Below, in pieces: positions 10,632-22,056 of a stretch of DNA of 64,000 bases. The position numbers and the translations under genes are program-made. Source of the DNA: Otatea glauca (taxonomy: Eukaryota > Streptophyta > Magnoliopsida > Poales > Poaceae); the NCBI GenBank assembly GCA_036346275.1, contig CM070725.1, positions 12,372,716-12,436,715 on the forward strand. The letters are read 5' to 3'. The notes under the pieces are model-generated. The model did no database searches, was not told the DNA's origin, and saw only the letters and a program-made list of their open reading frames with translations. Numbering within the stretch: position 1 is the first letter of the stretch; each line of letters begins with the position of its first letter.

Positions 10632-13459
10632 TGTAACATCCCAAAATTTGAAGTTTTGGAATGTTTGAATTCAAAAATAAACCATTTGCATTTTCTTGAA
10701 CTAACTCTAGCTTAATTTGAATTTTCCAAAAATGAAAGGATTTAATTTGACAAAACTATTCATCAAAATCACGAATTTCAGTTTTGGTTGGGTTCCTTGT
10801 ACTCCAAGGAATTTTTTTGTATTTTTGGGGATTTTTCTGAATTTATTTGCTATTTATTTGAATTTATTCGCTTTTATTTGAATTTCTGGATTTTTCTTAA
10901 ATCGGAAAATGAATTTTATTTCAAAAGCCCTCGGCCGAATCTGCTCCGCCGGGTTTTCACACCCGCTTCGCCCGCCCGATTTTCCTCGCGGACCACACCA
11001 CCCGCGCCACGGCCGTCCGTCTGCTGACAGCGTGTGTGGTCGCGATTGCGCCACGTCGCCGCCCCGCGAAACCCTAGCCGCCGTCGCCGCCGTCCGAGTT
11101 CGTGTCGGCGCCGTCTTGGAGTCCGTGCCCCGCACGCCTCCCGAGCCCTATTTAAGCGCCGCAAAACCGCCCCCCGAGGATCGCCTCCTCGCGCCGCCCC
11201 TTTTGCCCCACCTCTCGCTGCCCTAGCTGCCGCCGTTGCCCCGCGCGAGCTCGCCGGAGTCCCTCGCCGCGCCCGAGCCCTTCCGCCGTCTTTTCCGTCG
11301 CCGCCGGTGCCCCTCCGCCGCATCCGTTGGTCTTCCCGAGCTGCCCACGTCGCCCTCTCCCCGGTTCGCCTTGGCCCCGGTCCGATCCGCCGCGTCTCCT
11401 CCGGTTGCTGTGCCTTCTTCTTCATCTCCGGTGAGTGGCGCCGCCGCTTCATTGTCGACCTCCAGCCGCGCGCGCTCGCCGTTGGATCTCTAGCCGACGC
11501 TCCCGATCGCGCCACGCCTTCCGCCGCAGCTCGCTTCGCCGTCCGTCGGCTCTCGCGGGATCTTGCAGCGCGTGTGGCCAGACGTCACCCGCCGCGTCAG
11601 CCGCTGCGTCAGCGATGACGTCAGCCGTGCGCCGGGCGCACGGTGGACCGAGCCCGCGCCGTGGACCTTGTCCACCGTGAGCCGGCTGACGTCAGCGTTG
11701 CGCAATAAATCCTTTTTCCAGTACAAAAATAAATCCAGAATTTCTGATTTTCTGATTTTCTGTATTTTCTCTGAATTTAATCTTTCGGAGGCCCGTTCTC
11801 GCTCATACGAACTCCGATTGAGGCGATTCAAGTTTCTAAATTTTTATAAAATCAAGATCTATCTTCCAGAGCCATTTATTTTCAGTTTTGAGCTTGTTTG
11901 AGTCTCTGTTTGGTATTTATTTGGTTTCGTTGCTTTCTTTTCGGTGAGCGCTAATTCCGAGGAGCGAACGAAGACTTCGAAGACCAAGATTCAGCACTAG
12001 ATCAGCAAGGCAAGTCGTAATCCTTTGATCATATTGATCCTATGTTTGCAAAGTAATTTATTTTATACACTTGCATGCTATTTACGTATCAATGTTTATT
12101 TAATGGGAGTAGATGTATACCTAGTTGACATTATGCCACCTTGATTAGTTGTATGCCATGTATCCATTGTTAAACCTAGGTTGGGACATCACTAGTTGGA
12201 CATAATCATTATACCAACATTGGGTTATCGTAGCTATGCTTAGACATGCTTACATATACGTTGGGATTCATGTCACATGTGAATAATGATAATATTGACT
12301 TAATGAGATATTGAATCGTGGCCGGTAGCCACCGTTGTAAAATTTGTTGTACCATGGCGGGGTTGCCATTGGTCAGTTGAACAATTGTTTTCCCTCGGGC
12401 AAGTGATCGTGCAAGATAAAGGGGTGCTTTCTAGCACATTGGGATGTGGATGTCTTGCCCGAGACAACTTAAGGACTTAATCTTGTGCGCCATTGAACTG
12501 GTCTAATCGTACTACCACATGTCGGAATGGGACAGACCTAGCCGATTAATTTGCAATGTCTAGTCTTGAGTCTCGCCGGTTGGTGGTGTGGGTTCCGGAT
12601 GGACGGGTAGATTCGCAAGGCGAAGAGGGGGCCCTAAAGGGCGAAACCTTAGCGAGCGATCTGAGTTTAGACAGTGCATTGTAAAGGCTTTGTCATGATA
12701 TCTCTGCGACACACCAAAGGAAGTGTGTTAAGATCGATTGCACAAAGAGATGTTCATGTCTTGTGGGTAAAGTTGTACAACCTCTGCAGAGTGTAAAACT
12801 ATTCGAATAGCCGCGTCCGCGGTCATGGACAAAGCCCGGGAATTTCACACGGGGTATAGAGTGTTTCATAAAATGTGGAATGTGGAATTGTTGGGATGTG
12901 AACGGGGAGTTCACTGTTGTTTTGTTGTCTATCTTTGATCTACCAGTTATTTATTTACCTTTTCATAAATATGCTTTCAATCTATTTATTGTATTTCAAT
13001 TCAAGTTATTGCTTTCTGCAAATGAACTATATAGCCATCCTTGTCAAGCCGTGCATAAATATATTGCATCGTTTCCCTACGGCTTGCTGAGTACCTTTGT
13101 ACTCACGGCTTTATACCCTTGTTGATCAGTTGCTGAAGGAGATAAAGAATATCATGAGGAGGAATTCTATGAAGGCTACGTGGATTAGGAAGGCGTTCCC
13201 CAGACGATTGCCTGTGGCATGTCGAATGGTTCAAGTTATCTTTTCCGCTGCAATAGTATTTGTTTCTTAAGCCCTTAAGGCATAATGGTGTAAACATTGA
13301 CCATAAGGTCGTTTGCTTTATTTAATAATAATTTGCTTCTTCTTAGTTAATTCGTTGTATGGAATGGTATTTCATCTATGTTTCCACTGTGTGCACTAGC
13401 GTGATCCAGGACTAGTGCATAATAAACAGAGGGTTTGGATTTGTAAACCGGTCCCGACA
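10632..13459 (+). repeat. 5' LTR of T1
   Basis: The first ~270 bases are AT-rich. A very GC-rich block (10920-11700) holds a TATA-like TATTTAA at 11149-11155 followed by the leader, and the rest is AT-rich. Frames within the GC-rich block (for example 11034-11618) are compositional and not genes. Compared with the 3' LTR, the AT-rich parts are nearly the same, while the GC-rich block differs by many small indels. Confidence 0.93.
11149..11155 (+). promoter_or_regulatory. TATA-like box in T1 5' LTR
   Basis: TATTTAA within GAGCCCTATTTAAGCGCC. The same box is present at 19045-19051 in the 3' LTR and at 50125-50131 in the solo LTR, at the matching place. Confidence 0.6.
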
Positions 13460-13461
13460 GA

Positions 13462-13476
13462 GATGGTATCGAGCCA
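13462..13476 (+). other. primer binding site of T1 (one base short)
   Basis: ATGGTATCGAGCC starts a few bases after the LTR end. The usual site complementary to initiator tRNA-Met is TGGTATCAGAGC, as seen exactly in copia B at 23751; here one base is missing. Confidence 0.7.
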
Positions 13477-14012
13477 TATCGATCGTAGGTCGCTATCCTA
13501 GTTAGCATGATCTTCAAAATTATTTTCTAAATCAAACCAACAAAATTGGTACTTAATAGTTTTCGTCTCCTCTCAACTTATTCTTAGGTTCTTATTCCTT
13601 TCCTTTGCTGAAACATGGTTTCGAAATTTAAATTGATCTTATCTTATGAAACTTCTCAAAGCCTCGAGTCTTCTGGCAAGGAATCAAATCAAGGAAGATG
13701 ATGATCAGGCCTTCAAAGACATATCCAGAAGCCTACCATATAAGATAGGTTTTGGTCTTTCCCTTTCAGGTTTAGTTACGTTTAGTCCGCGTATACTAAG
13801 ATTTTCTTTGCTGGAGTGTCTAGTATGTTGTACACTGGCCCCAAGCACGGTGTTACAACCATACCTTTAATTGAAAAAGCTTTATTTGCCTCTTTAATTT
13901 GAATCCTTTCGCTGTATCCTTTTGTCCACAGGTATTACCTTCTTCCCTAGATGATCTTACCACTCGTCTCTCGCTTTTCCTCTTACCTATCAAACCCTTG
14001 TTTGCAAAGAAG

Positions 14013-14990
14013 ATGGTTGACACTGCTCGAGGTGGTCGCATTCACCCGTGGATGCGGTGCGGTGCCAACACCAACTCCAACCCCAATGCACCACCGCCAC
14101 CGCTTGCAGATTCTGATCGTAACATGGGACATTTTTCGCATCTCGACTCGGCTAATGAATACAATGATGCGAGAACATGAACAACATGATGAATCGCCAG
14201 AACTGCATGCAGATTGCCTAGCTAACTGTTGAACCAAAGAAACCAAGTCCGCTCTTGCACCTCCTCAAGCTCGTCTCCACCCAAGTTAGCGGAATTTATG
14301 AGGACTCGCCGCCAACTTTCTCCAACTCTTCGTAACCATTGGGCCGATGATTGGATCCGCTCCATTGAGAAGAAGCTTGAAATTGCCCAGTGCACCAATC
14401 GTGAGAAGGTTCTCTATGCCGCTCATCAGCTGGAGGGCACCGCCGCTGAATGGTGGGAGAACTATAGTGCCGCCCATGATGATCCCCAGACTATCACTTG
14501 GGCAGAGTTTTCCACTGCTTTCCGCCACTCTCATATTCCTGATGGAAAGGTGGAAATGAAGAAGAATGAATTCCGAGAGCTTAAGCAAGAAGGGATGTCA
14601 GTGAGTGAATACCTTAATAAATTCACTCAACTCGCCGCTACGCCCGAGAGGATGTGGCTACTGATGATGCTCGCGAGAAGAAGTTCAAGCGTGGACTCAA
14701 TCCAGACTAAAGGTGCAAGTCATTGGCAATGACTATGAGATTTCAAAGATCTGGTTGATAAAGCTATGCTTATTGAGGAATCTCGTCGGAATTGGAAGAA
14801 TCCGTAAGAGAAAGATGATGCGACATGGAGCCCATCGAGTCACCACAGAGAGTCGTAACCAATGCTCAACGACCGCTCGTTTCACTCCTCGAATGCATTT
14901 AGAACACTGCACCAAAGACTCGCCCAGCTCCTCCAGGGCAATCGCAACCTCAAGACCAACAAAGAATCCACCTCGGAGGAACAAGAATCC
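14013..14990 (+). pseudogene. T1 gag
   Basis: The start is taken at 14013 (MVDTARGGR), in frame with the later main block. The Retrotrans_gag domain is clear at 14330-14640: WADDWIRSIEKKLEIAQCTN, then AAEWWENY and FRELKQEGMSVSEYLNKF. Stops and frame changes at 14170-14230 and around 14640-14730 break it. Gag forms the particle and, in chromoviruses, is translated in one frame with Pol. The tail leads into a damaged zinc knuckle at 15005. Confidence 0.88.
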
Positions 14991-15004
14991 ACCGCAGGAG
15001 TCAC

Positions 15005-15046
15005 TGTTTCAACCGTCATGAACTCGGTCACTATGCCAATAATTGC
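15005..15046 (+). pseudogene. T1 zinc knuckle (damaged)
   Basis: The frame reads CFNRHELGHYANNC. The spacing of a CX2CX4HX4C knuckle is kept, but the second cysteine is replaced by Arg-His, so zinc binding would be lost. It lies between gag and protease as expected. Confidence 0.75.
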
Positions 15047-15219
15047 CCCAGAAGCAAGCCGTGACGCCATCCGCTTCAATTTGGGATCTACGCCACCAAG
15101 ACCCCACCCCGGGAGCGGGGCGGGGTGCCCCAAACTCCCAACCAAGCCACCAGACTCCGCGCACTTTGGAAGAGGCCGCATGAATCACGCCACCACCGAG
15201 GATGCCCACCGCACTGCAC

Positions 15220-15644
15220 GCCATACTAGGTAAGCTCCTAGTCAACTCAAAGATCGCCATGGTTTTGTTTGATTCGAGCTACGCATTCGCTTGTTTCTCG
15301 AAGTTTTGCCGCAAAGCATCAATTAAAGACAATGCCTCTTAAGATGTTTTATTAGTGCAATCTCCTGGTTACGATTTGAGTACGAACCAAGGCTGCCCGA
15401 GTTAAGATATTAATTGGAGGGTAGAATTTCTAGCCAACCTTATTGTCCTAGACACCAAGTCCCTAGATGTGATCCTAGGAATGGATTGGCTCTCCAAGAA
15501 CCAAGCGATTTTGGATTGTGGGAATAGAGAGATCACCCTAACCGATCCAGATGGAACCAAGTTAAAAGTTCAAGCCGATTGGATCGGTCCAAGGATTAGA
15601 GTTTGTAGTGCCAAAGGAATAAGTTTGGAAGATGTGCGATCGCA
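15220..15644 (+). pseudogene. T1 aspartic protease
   Basis: VLFDSSYAF at about 15262-15290 stands where VLFDSGA is usual, so the glycine of the catalytic Asp-Ser-Gly is changed. Downstream, DVILGMDWLSKNQAILDC (15470-15525) is the conserved end of a Gypsy protease and start of the RT linker. Several frame changes separate the two parts. Confidence 0.8.
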
Positions 15645-16367
15645 ATGAATTTCCGATGTGTTTCGAATGAGTTGCACAGGATGCCACCGGATCGAGATAT
15701 AGAGTTCTTGATAGAACTAGTTCCTGGAACGCCACCCATTTCCAAGAGACCTTATAGGATGCCTGCTAATGAGCTAGCCGAAGTAAAGAGACAGATTAAA
15801 GAGCTGCAAGATCAAGGTTTTGTTCGACCAAGTTCTTCGCCATGGGGAGCGCCAGTTCTTCTAGTTGAAAAGAAAGATGGAACTCAGAGAATGTGTGTAG
15901 ATTACCGCTCACTCAATGAAGTCACCATCAAGAATAAGTACCCTCTACCAAGAATCGATGATTTGTTTGACCAACTTCATGGAGCCGGAGTGTTCTCGAA
16001 GATTGACCTGAGATCAGGATATCACCAGTTGAAGATTCGTCAAGAAGATATACCCAAAATAGCTTTTGTTACTCGGTATGGACAGTATGAGTATACCGTG
16101 ATGTCTTTTGGATTGACCAATGCCCCTGCCTATTTCATGACCTTAATGAATAAGGTATTCATGGAGTATTTGGATAAGTTTGTTGTTGTTTTCATTGACG
16201 ACATTCTGATCTACTCCAAAAGTGAGGAAGAACATGAGGATCACTTGCGTCAAATCTTAAGAAAGCTAAGAGAGAATCAGCTTTACGCAAAGTTCAGTAA
16301 ATGTGAGTTCTGGATGAAGGAAGTTGCTTTCCTAGGACATGTCATATCGGGAGAAGAGAGTCATTGA
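15645..16367 (+). pseudogene. T1 reverse transcriptase
   Basis: About 240 residues of continuous frame. Recognisable motifs are MPPDRDIEF, the KKDGTQRMCVDYRSLN block, DLRSGYHQ, FGLTNAPAYFM and the catalytic VVFIDDILIYSK (Phe-Ile-Asp-Asp at 16191-16202), then KCEFW and FLGHVIS. The upstream start is frameshifted near 15640, so the ATG at 15645 is not the real start of the polyprotein. The enzyme copies element RNA in the particle. This is the best-preserved domain of T1. Confidence 0.95.
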
Positions 16368-17000
16368 CCACAGTAAAGTACGAGATGTGCTAAGTTGGGA
16401 GTCACCCAAGACGGTACCCCAAATTCGAAGTTTTCTTGGAATGGCGGGATATTATCGCCATTTCATAGAAGGGTTTTCGAGAAAAGCCGACCGCCACTCA
16501 ACTCTTAAAGAAGGAGAAGAAATTTGTTGGACACGAGTGTGAGCAAAGTTTTCAAGAACTAAAGAAATGTTTGACCATCGCCCGGTGCTCATCCCGCGGA
16601 TAATAGGAAGGATTTTGAGATATTCGTGATGCATCCCGACAAGGACTCGGTTGTGTGCTAATGCAAGATAAGAAGGTTGTAGCGTATGCTTGCGACAACT
16701 AAGGCCACATGAAGTTAACTATCCTACCCATGATTTGGAATTAGCGGTAGAGTGCATGCCTTAAAGATTTAGCGTCACTATCTCATTGGTAATCGTTGTG
16801 AGGTTTATACCGATCACAAGAGTTTGAAGTATATCTTTACCCAAGTCGACCTCAATATGAGACAAAGAAGATGGTTGGAATTGATTAAGGACTATGACAT
16901 TGGGATTCATTATCATCCGAGCAAGGCCAATGTCGTAGCCGATGCTTTGAGTAGAAAAAGCTCGCAATACTCGATGATTAGGAAAGTCATTGACCCTCTA
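16339..17000 (+). pseudogene. T1 RNase H region
   Basis: Pieces are visible in different frames: DVLSWESPKTVPQIRSFLGM with AGYYRHFIEGFSRKAD (16380-16490), and later KYIFTQVDLNMRQRRWLELI with HYHPSKANVVADALSRKS (16828-16965). Multiple indels between 16500 and 16830 destroy the frame, including the region of the catalytic acidic residues. RNase H would remove template RNA during cDNA synthesis. Confidence 0.85.
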
Positions 17001-17219
17001 TAAGGAATTTGAGAAGCTTAGTTTGGAATTGGTTCAAGAAGGGTATTTAGCTACTTTGGAAGTACGCCCTACGTTGGAAGATCGATTCGAGAAGCACGGG
17101 TAGATGATCCGACATCAAGGAGATTAAGAGCAATATGAAGAAAGGAAAAGCCCAAGGATTCACCAAGATGAACAAGGTACTATCGGTATGAGAAGCGTAT
17201 TTGCGTGCGGATCGTAAAG

Positions 17220-18055
17220 AGCTTAAGGAGTTGATTCTCAAGGAAGCGCATGAGACTTTATACTCCATTCATCCCGAAGTACCAAGATGTATCAAGACCT
17301 CAAGGAAAGGTATTGGTGGCCTAGCATGAAGCGTGGGATTGCGAGAATATGTTGCACTTTGTGATGTCCGCGGAAGGTCAAGGCGAGCATCGAGGCCAGC
17401 AGGATTGCTGCGACCATTGAAGATTCCAGAGTGGAAGTGGGAAGAAATCGGTATGGATTTCATTACCGGATTTCCTAAGACCCAAGCAGGTTATGACTCG
17501 ATCTGGGTAATAGTGGATCGATTGACTAAGGTAGCTCACTTCATTCCAGTTAAGACTACCTATGCAGGAGATAAATTAGAAGAGTTATATATGTCAAGGA
17601 TCGTCAGTCTTCACGGAGTAACTAAGAAGATAGTGTCTGATAGAGGAACCCAATTTACCTCTCGTTTTTGGCAGAGTCTGCATGAAGCCATGGGAACTCA
17701 TCTCAGATTCAGTACTGCCTATCACCCTCAAACCGATGGACAGACTGAGCGTGTGAATCAGATTCTTGAGGATATGTTAAGGGCTTGTGCCTTAACTTAT
17801 GGTGCCAAGTGGGACAAGTGTTTGCCCTATGCAGAGTTTTCGTACAACAATAGTTATCAAGCCAGTTTGCAAATGTCGCCTTTTGAAGCCTTATATGGAA
17901 GAAAGTGCAGAACCCCTCTCAACTGGAAGGAGTCAGGAGAAAGACAATTGTTTGGTCCTGCCATACTGCAAGAAGCCGAAGAGCAAGTCCAATTAATTCG
18001 AGACAGATTGAAGATAGCTCAAAGCAGACAGAAGAGTTATGCAGATAATCGTTGA
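17220..18055 (+). pseudogene. T1 integrase
   Basis: The zinc-binding N-terminus is frameshifted near 17270-17400 (SIHPEV, then CDV in another frame). The core is continuous from 17411: WKWEEIGMDFITGFPKT, IVSDRGTQFTSRFW and HPQTDGQTERVNQ supply D, D and E, and YAEFSYNNSYQ plus SPFEALYGRKCRTPL follow. The frame ends at 18053-18055 with TGA, where CGA (Arg) is expected, so one C-to-T change cuts off the C-terminus. It joins cDNA to chromosomal DNA. Confidence 0.93.
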
Positions 18056-18526
18056 AGAGATTTGAGTTTCGAGCCCAATGATTATGTTTATCTCAGAGTC
18101 ACCCCTCTCAAAGGAGTTAAGAGATTTCAAGTAAAAGGAAAGCTTGCCCCTAGATATGTGGGACCGTTCAAAATCTTGGAACGAAGAGGCGAGGTTGCCT
18201 ACAAGTTAGAATTGCCTCTATCTTTTGCCGGAATCCATGATGTGTTCCATGTATCGCAGTTGAAGAAATGTCTGCGTGTGCCAGAGGAACAGATGCCATT
18301 GGAAGCCATTGATCTGCAAGAGGATCTTACCTACAAGGAGCAACCAGTGAAAATTTTGGATATCGCAGAGCGTATCACGAGAAGCAAGATCATCCGTTTT
18401 TGCAAGGTCCAGTGGAGCAATCATTCAGAAGAGGAAGCAACTTGGGAGCGAGAAGAGGATCTGAAGTCCGAGTTTCCCCACCTTTTCCCTAGCCAGCCAG
18501 AATCTCGGGGTCGAGATTCCATTTAA
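18056..18526 (+). pseudogene. T1 integrase C-terminus with chromodomain
   Basis: In the same frame as the integrase after the TGA. The GPFKILERRG and GIHDVFHVSQLKKC blocks are the usual Gypsy integrase tail. The last ~60 residues, from PVKILDIAERITR to EEEATWEREEDLKSEFPHLF, have the layout of a chromodomain (aromatic and acidic residues near EATWE). In chromoviruses this domain steers integration to marked chromatin. It ends at 18526, just before the polypurine tract. Confidence 0.88.
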
Positions 18527-18538
18527 GGGGGGGAGGTT
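18525..18538 (+). other. polypurine tract of T1
   Basis: AAGGGGGGGGAGG followed by TT directly before the 3' LTR start TGTAACATCCC (18539). It primes plus-strand synthesis. Confidence 0.85.
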
Positions 18539-21345
18539 TGTAACATCCCAAAATTTGAAGTTTTGGAATGTTTGAATTCAAAAATAAACCATTTGCATTT
18601 TCTTGAACTAACTCTAGCTTAATTTGAATTTTCCAAAGGATTTAATTTGACAAAACTATTCATCAAAATCACGAATTTCAGTTTTGGTTGGGTTCCTTGT
18701 ACTCCAAGGAATTTTTCTGTATTTTTGGGGATTTTTCTGAATTTATTTGCTATTTATTTGAATTTATTCGCTTTTATTTGAATTTCTGGATTTTTCTTAA
18801 ATCGGAAAATGAATTTTATTTCAAAAGCCCTCGGCCGAATCTCGCTCGGCCGGTTTTCCGGCCCTTCGCCCGGCTGATTTTCCCTCGCGGCCCGGCCCGC
18901 CAGCGCACACGGCCGTCCGTCGCGCGACAGCGTGTGTGGCTGCGATTGCGCCACGTCGCCGCCCCATGAAACCCTAGCCGCGTCGCCGCCGTCCGAGTTC
19001 GTGTCGGCGCCGTCTTGAGTCCGTGCCCGCACGCCTCCGAGCCCTATTTAAGCGCCGCAAAACCGCCCCGAGGATCGCCTCGCGCCGCCTTTTGCCCCAC
19101 CTTCGCGCCTAGCTGCTGCTGTTGCCCGCGAGCTCGCCGGAGTCCTCGCCGCGCCCGAGCCCTTCCGCCGTCTTTTCCGTCGCCGCGGTGCCCTCCGCCG
19201 CATCCGTTGGTCTTCCCGAGCTGCCCACACACCTCTCCCGGTTCGCCTTGGCCCCGGTCCGATCCGCCGCGTCTCCTCCGGTTCTTTGTGCCTTCTTCTT
19301 CATCTCCGGTGAGTGGCGCCGCCGCTTCGCCGTCGACCTCCAGCGGCCGCGCTCCGCCGTTGGATCTCTAGCCGACGCCCCGATCGCGCCACGCCACCTT
19401 CCGCCGCAGCTCGCTTTTGGCCGTCCGTCGGCCTCGCCGGATGTGCGCCGCGTGGCCGTCGGCGTCACCGCCGCGTCGGCCGCTGCGTCGGCGATAGCGT
19501 CGGCCGTGGCGCCGGCGCGACGGTGGACCGAGCCCGCGCCGTGGACCTTGTCCACCGTGAGCCAGCTGACGTCAGCGTTGCGCAATAAATCCTCTTTCCA
19601 GTACAAAAATAAATCCAGAATTTATGATTTTCTGATTTTCTGTATTTTCTCTGAATTTAATCTTTCGGAGGCCCGTTCTCGCTCATACGAACTCCGATTG
19701 AGGCGATTCAAGTTTCTAAATTTTTCTAAAATCAAGATCTATCTTCCAGGTCCATTTATTTTGAGTTTTGAGCTTGTTTGATTCTCTGTTTGGTATTTAT
19801 TTGGTTTCGTTGCTTTCTTTTCCGGTAGACGCTAATTCCGAGGGAGCGAACGAAGACTTCGAAGACCAAGATTCAGCACTAGATCAGCAAGGCAAGTCGT
19901 AATCCTTTGATCATATTGATCCTATGTTTGCAAAGTAATTTATTTTATACACTTGCATGCTATTTACGTATCAATGTTTATTTAATGGGAGTAGATGTAT
20001 ACCTAGTTAACATTATGCCACCTTGATTAGTTGTATGCCATGTATCCATTGTTAAACCTAGGTTGGGACATTACTAGTTGGACATAATCATTATACCAAC
20101 ATTGGGTTATCGTAGCTATGCTTAGACATGCTTACATATACGTTGGGATTCATGTCACATGTGAATAATGATAATATTGACTTAATGAGATATTGAATCG
20201 TGGCCGGTAGCCACTGTTGTAAAATTTGTTGTACCATGGCAGGGGTTGCCATTGGTCTTGGTTGAACAATTGTTTTCCCTCGGGCAAGTGATCGTGCGAT
20301 AAAGGGGTGCTTTCTAGCACATTGGGATGTGGATGTCTTGCCCGAGACAACTTAAGGACTTAATCTTGTGCGCCATTGAACTGGTCTAATCGTACTACCA
20401 CATGTCGGAATGGGACAGACCTAGTGATTAATTTGCAATGTCTAGTCTTGAGTAACGCCAGTTGGTGGTGTGGGTTCCGGATGGACGGGTAGATTCGCAA
20501 GGCGCAAGAGAGGGCCCTAAAGGGCGAAACCTTAGCGGGCGATCACAGAGTTTAGACAAAGATTGCATTGTAAAGGCTTTGTCATGATATCTCTGCGACA
20601 CACCAAAGGAAGTGTGTTAAGATCGATTGCACAAAGAGATGTTCATGTCTTGTGGGTAAAGTTGTACAACCTCTGCAGAGTGTAAAACTATTCGAATAGC
20701 GCGTCATGGTCATGGACAAAGCCCGGAATTTCACACGGGTATAGAGTGTTTCATAAAATGTGGAATGTGGAATTGTTGGGATGTGAGGGAGTTCATCGTT
20801 GTTTTGTTGTCTATCTTTGATCTACCAGTTATTTATTTATCTTTTCATAAATATGCTTTCAATCTATTTATTGTATTTCAATTCAAGTTATTACTTTACG
20901 CAAATGAACTATATAGCCATCCTTGTCAAGCGTGCATAAATATATTGCATCATTTCCCTACGACTTCTTTGAGTACCTTCGTACTCACGGCTTTATACCC
21001 TTGTTGATCGATTCTTTGAAGGAGATAAAGAATATCATGAGGAGGAATTCTATGAAGACTACGTGGATTAGGAAGGCGTTCCCTAGACGATTGCCTGTGG
21101 CATGTCGAATGGTTCAAGTTATCTTTTCCGCTGCAATAGTATTTATTTCTTAAGCCCTTAAGGCATAATGGTGTAAACATTGACCATAAGGTCGTTTGCT
21201 TTATTTAATAATAATTTGCTTCTTCTTAGTTAATTCGTTGTATGGAATGGTATTTCATCTATGTTTCCACTGTGTGCACTAGCGTGATCCTGGACTAGTG
21301 CAGTATACACAGAGGGTTTCGGATTTATAAATCCAGGTCCCAACA
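18539..21345 (+). repeat. 3' LTR of T1
   Basis: 2807 bp, starting TGTAACATCCC and ending GGTCCCAACA at 21345, followed by TTAGT. It aligns with 10632-13459 throughout. The TATA-like TATTTAA is at 19045-19051. Many 1-4 base losses are seen in the GC-rich block 18840-19520 and a few in the AT-rich part. Confidence 0.93.
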
Positions 21346-21350
21346 TTAGT

Positions 21351-21480
21351 TGTGGGTCAACTAGTAGCAAGTCAGGAAAGTCAACAATTCTATTTATAAT
21401 GACATAATTGAGTAAAAAGCGACTTAGCTGTTTTATGCTCCATATGTTGCTGACGATCATACCATCTTTGCTCGGGGCGC
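21351..21480 (-). other. segment of N right of T1, no gene seen
   Basis: This is internal sequence of N that continues from 10626 across the T1 insertion. It shows no frame or motif and leads into the minisatellite. Confidence 0.6.
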
Positions 21481-21484
21481 AGGC

Positions 21485-21895
21485 GTAGGCTCGTGGCCGT
21501 GCCGAAGGTGGCGCCGGGCGCAGCGTGGCTCTGGCCGTCTTGAAAGGTGGCGCTTCGGGGCACAGCGTAGGCTCGTGGCCGTCTGCCGAAGGTGGCGCTC
21601 GGGCGCAGCGTGGCTCGTGGCCGCGCCGAAGGTGGCGCTTCGGGCACACGGCGTAGGTCATGGCCGCATCGAAGGTGGCGCCGAGCGTAGGCGTGGCTCG
21701 TGGCCGCGCCGAAGGTGGCGCTTCGGCGCGGCGTGGCTCGTGGCCGTCTGCGAAGGTGGCGCGAAGCGCGGCGTGGCTCGTGGCCGTGTCGAAGGTGGCG
21801 CTCGGGGCGCAGGCGTAGGCTCGTGGCCGTGCCGAATGTGGCGCTCGGGACGCAGGCGTAGGCTCGTGGTCGTGCCGAAAGCCGCGTGGGAGCGT
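21485..21895 (-). repeat. ~41-bp GC-rich minisatellite in N
   Basis: The core TCGTGGCCG followed by GCCGAAGGTGGCGC recurs at about 21491, 21532 (degenerate), 21573, 21615, 21658, 21698, 21738, 21778, 21821 and 21864, a spacing of 40-43 bp. On the minus strand it can be read as an Arg/Pro/His-rich repeat in which HGHEPR recurs. It lies downstream of the gag-like start of N. Confidence 0.88.
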
Positions 21896-22051
21896 GAGTG
21901 TGCTTCACCTACCGGCTTTTCCTGATTTTGCTGAATTGCGACCGCCGACACCATGGCCTTGATCTGGGCCACGATCTAGGCCGCCAGGCTATCCGATGCA
22001 ATCATCGGGTCCAGTTTGTTGTGAAGCGTCTTGGAGGCGACGATGTTCTGC
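21896..22051 (-). other. gag-like segment of N
   Basis: On the minus strand 21972-21900 reads MAQIKAMVSAVAIQQNQEKP and then enters the minisatellite frame. The sequence is the continuation of the minus-strand frame at 32263-32664 across the insertion of B. Similar short helical stretches occur near the start of Tat gag proteins, but the match is weak. Confidence 0.4.
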
Positions 22052-22056
22052 ATTGG

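Larger units (their letters stand above)
10632..21345 (+). mobile_element. Tekay/Del-type Ty3/Gypsy chromovirus T1
   Basis: A complete 10.7-kb element. LTRs of 2828 and 2807 bp start TGTAACATCCCAAAATTTGA and end GACA or AACA, and TTAGT is duplicated at 10627-10631 and 21346-21350. The order is LTR, primer site, gag, protease, RT, RNase H, integrase, chromodomain, polypurine tract, LTR, which defines a chromodomain-bearing Gypsy element. All coding parts carry frameshifts or stops. Confidence 0.95.

Noticed and set aside
11034..11618. 194-residue frame in the T1 5' LTR
   Set aside because: Pro/Arg/Ala-rich translation of the GC-rich LTR block. Long frames are open on both strands, and the matching block in the 3' LTR is frameshifted many times.
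21230..21972. Arg/His/Pro-rich minus-strand proteins over the N minisatellite
   Set aside because: Overlapping frames are all open because of the repeat. Only the short gag-like piece before it may be real coding remnant.
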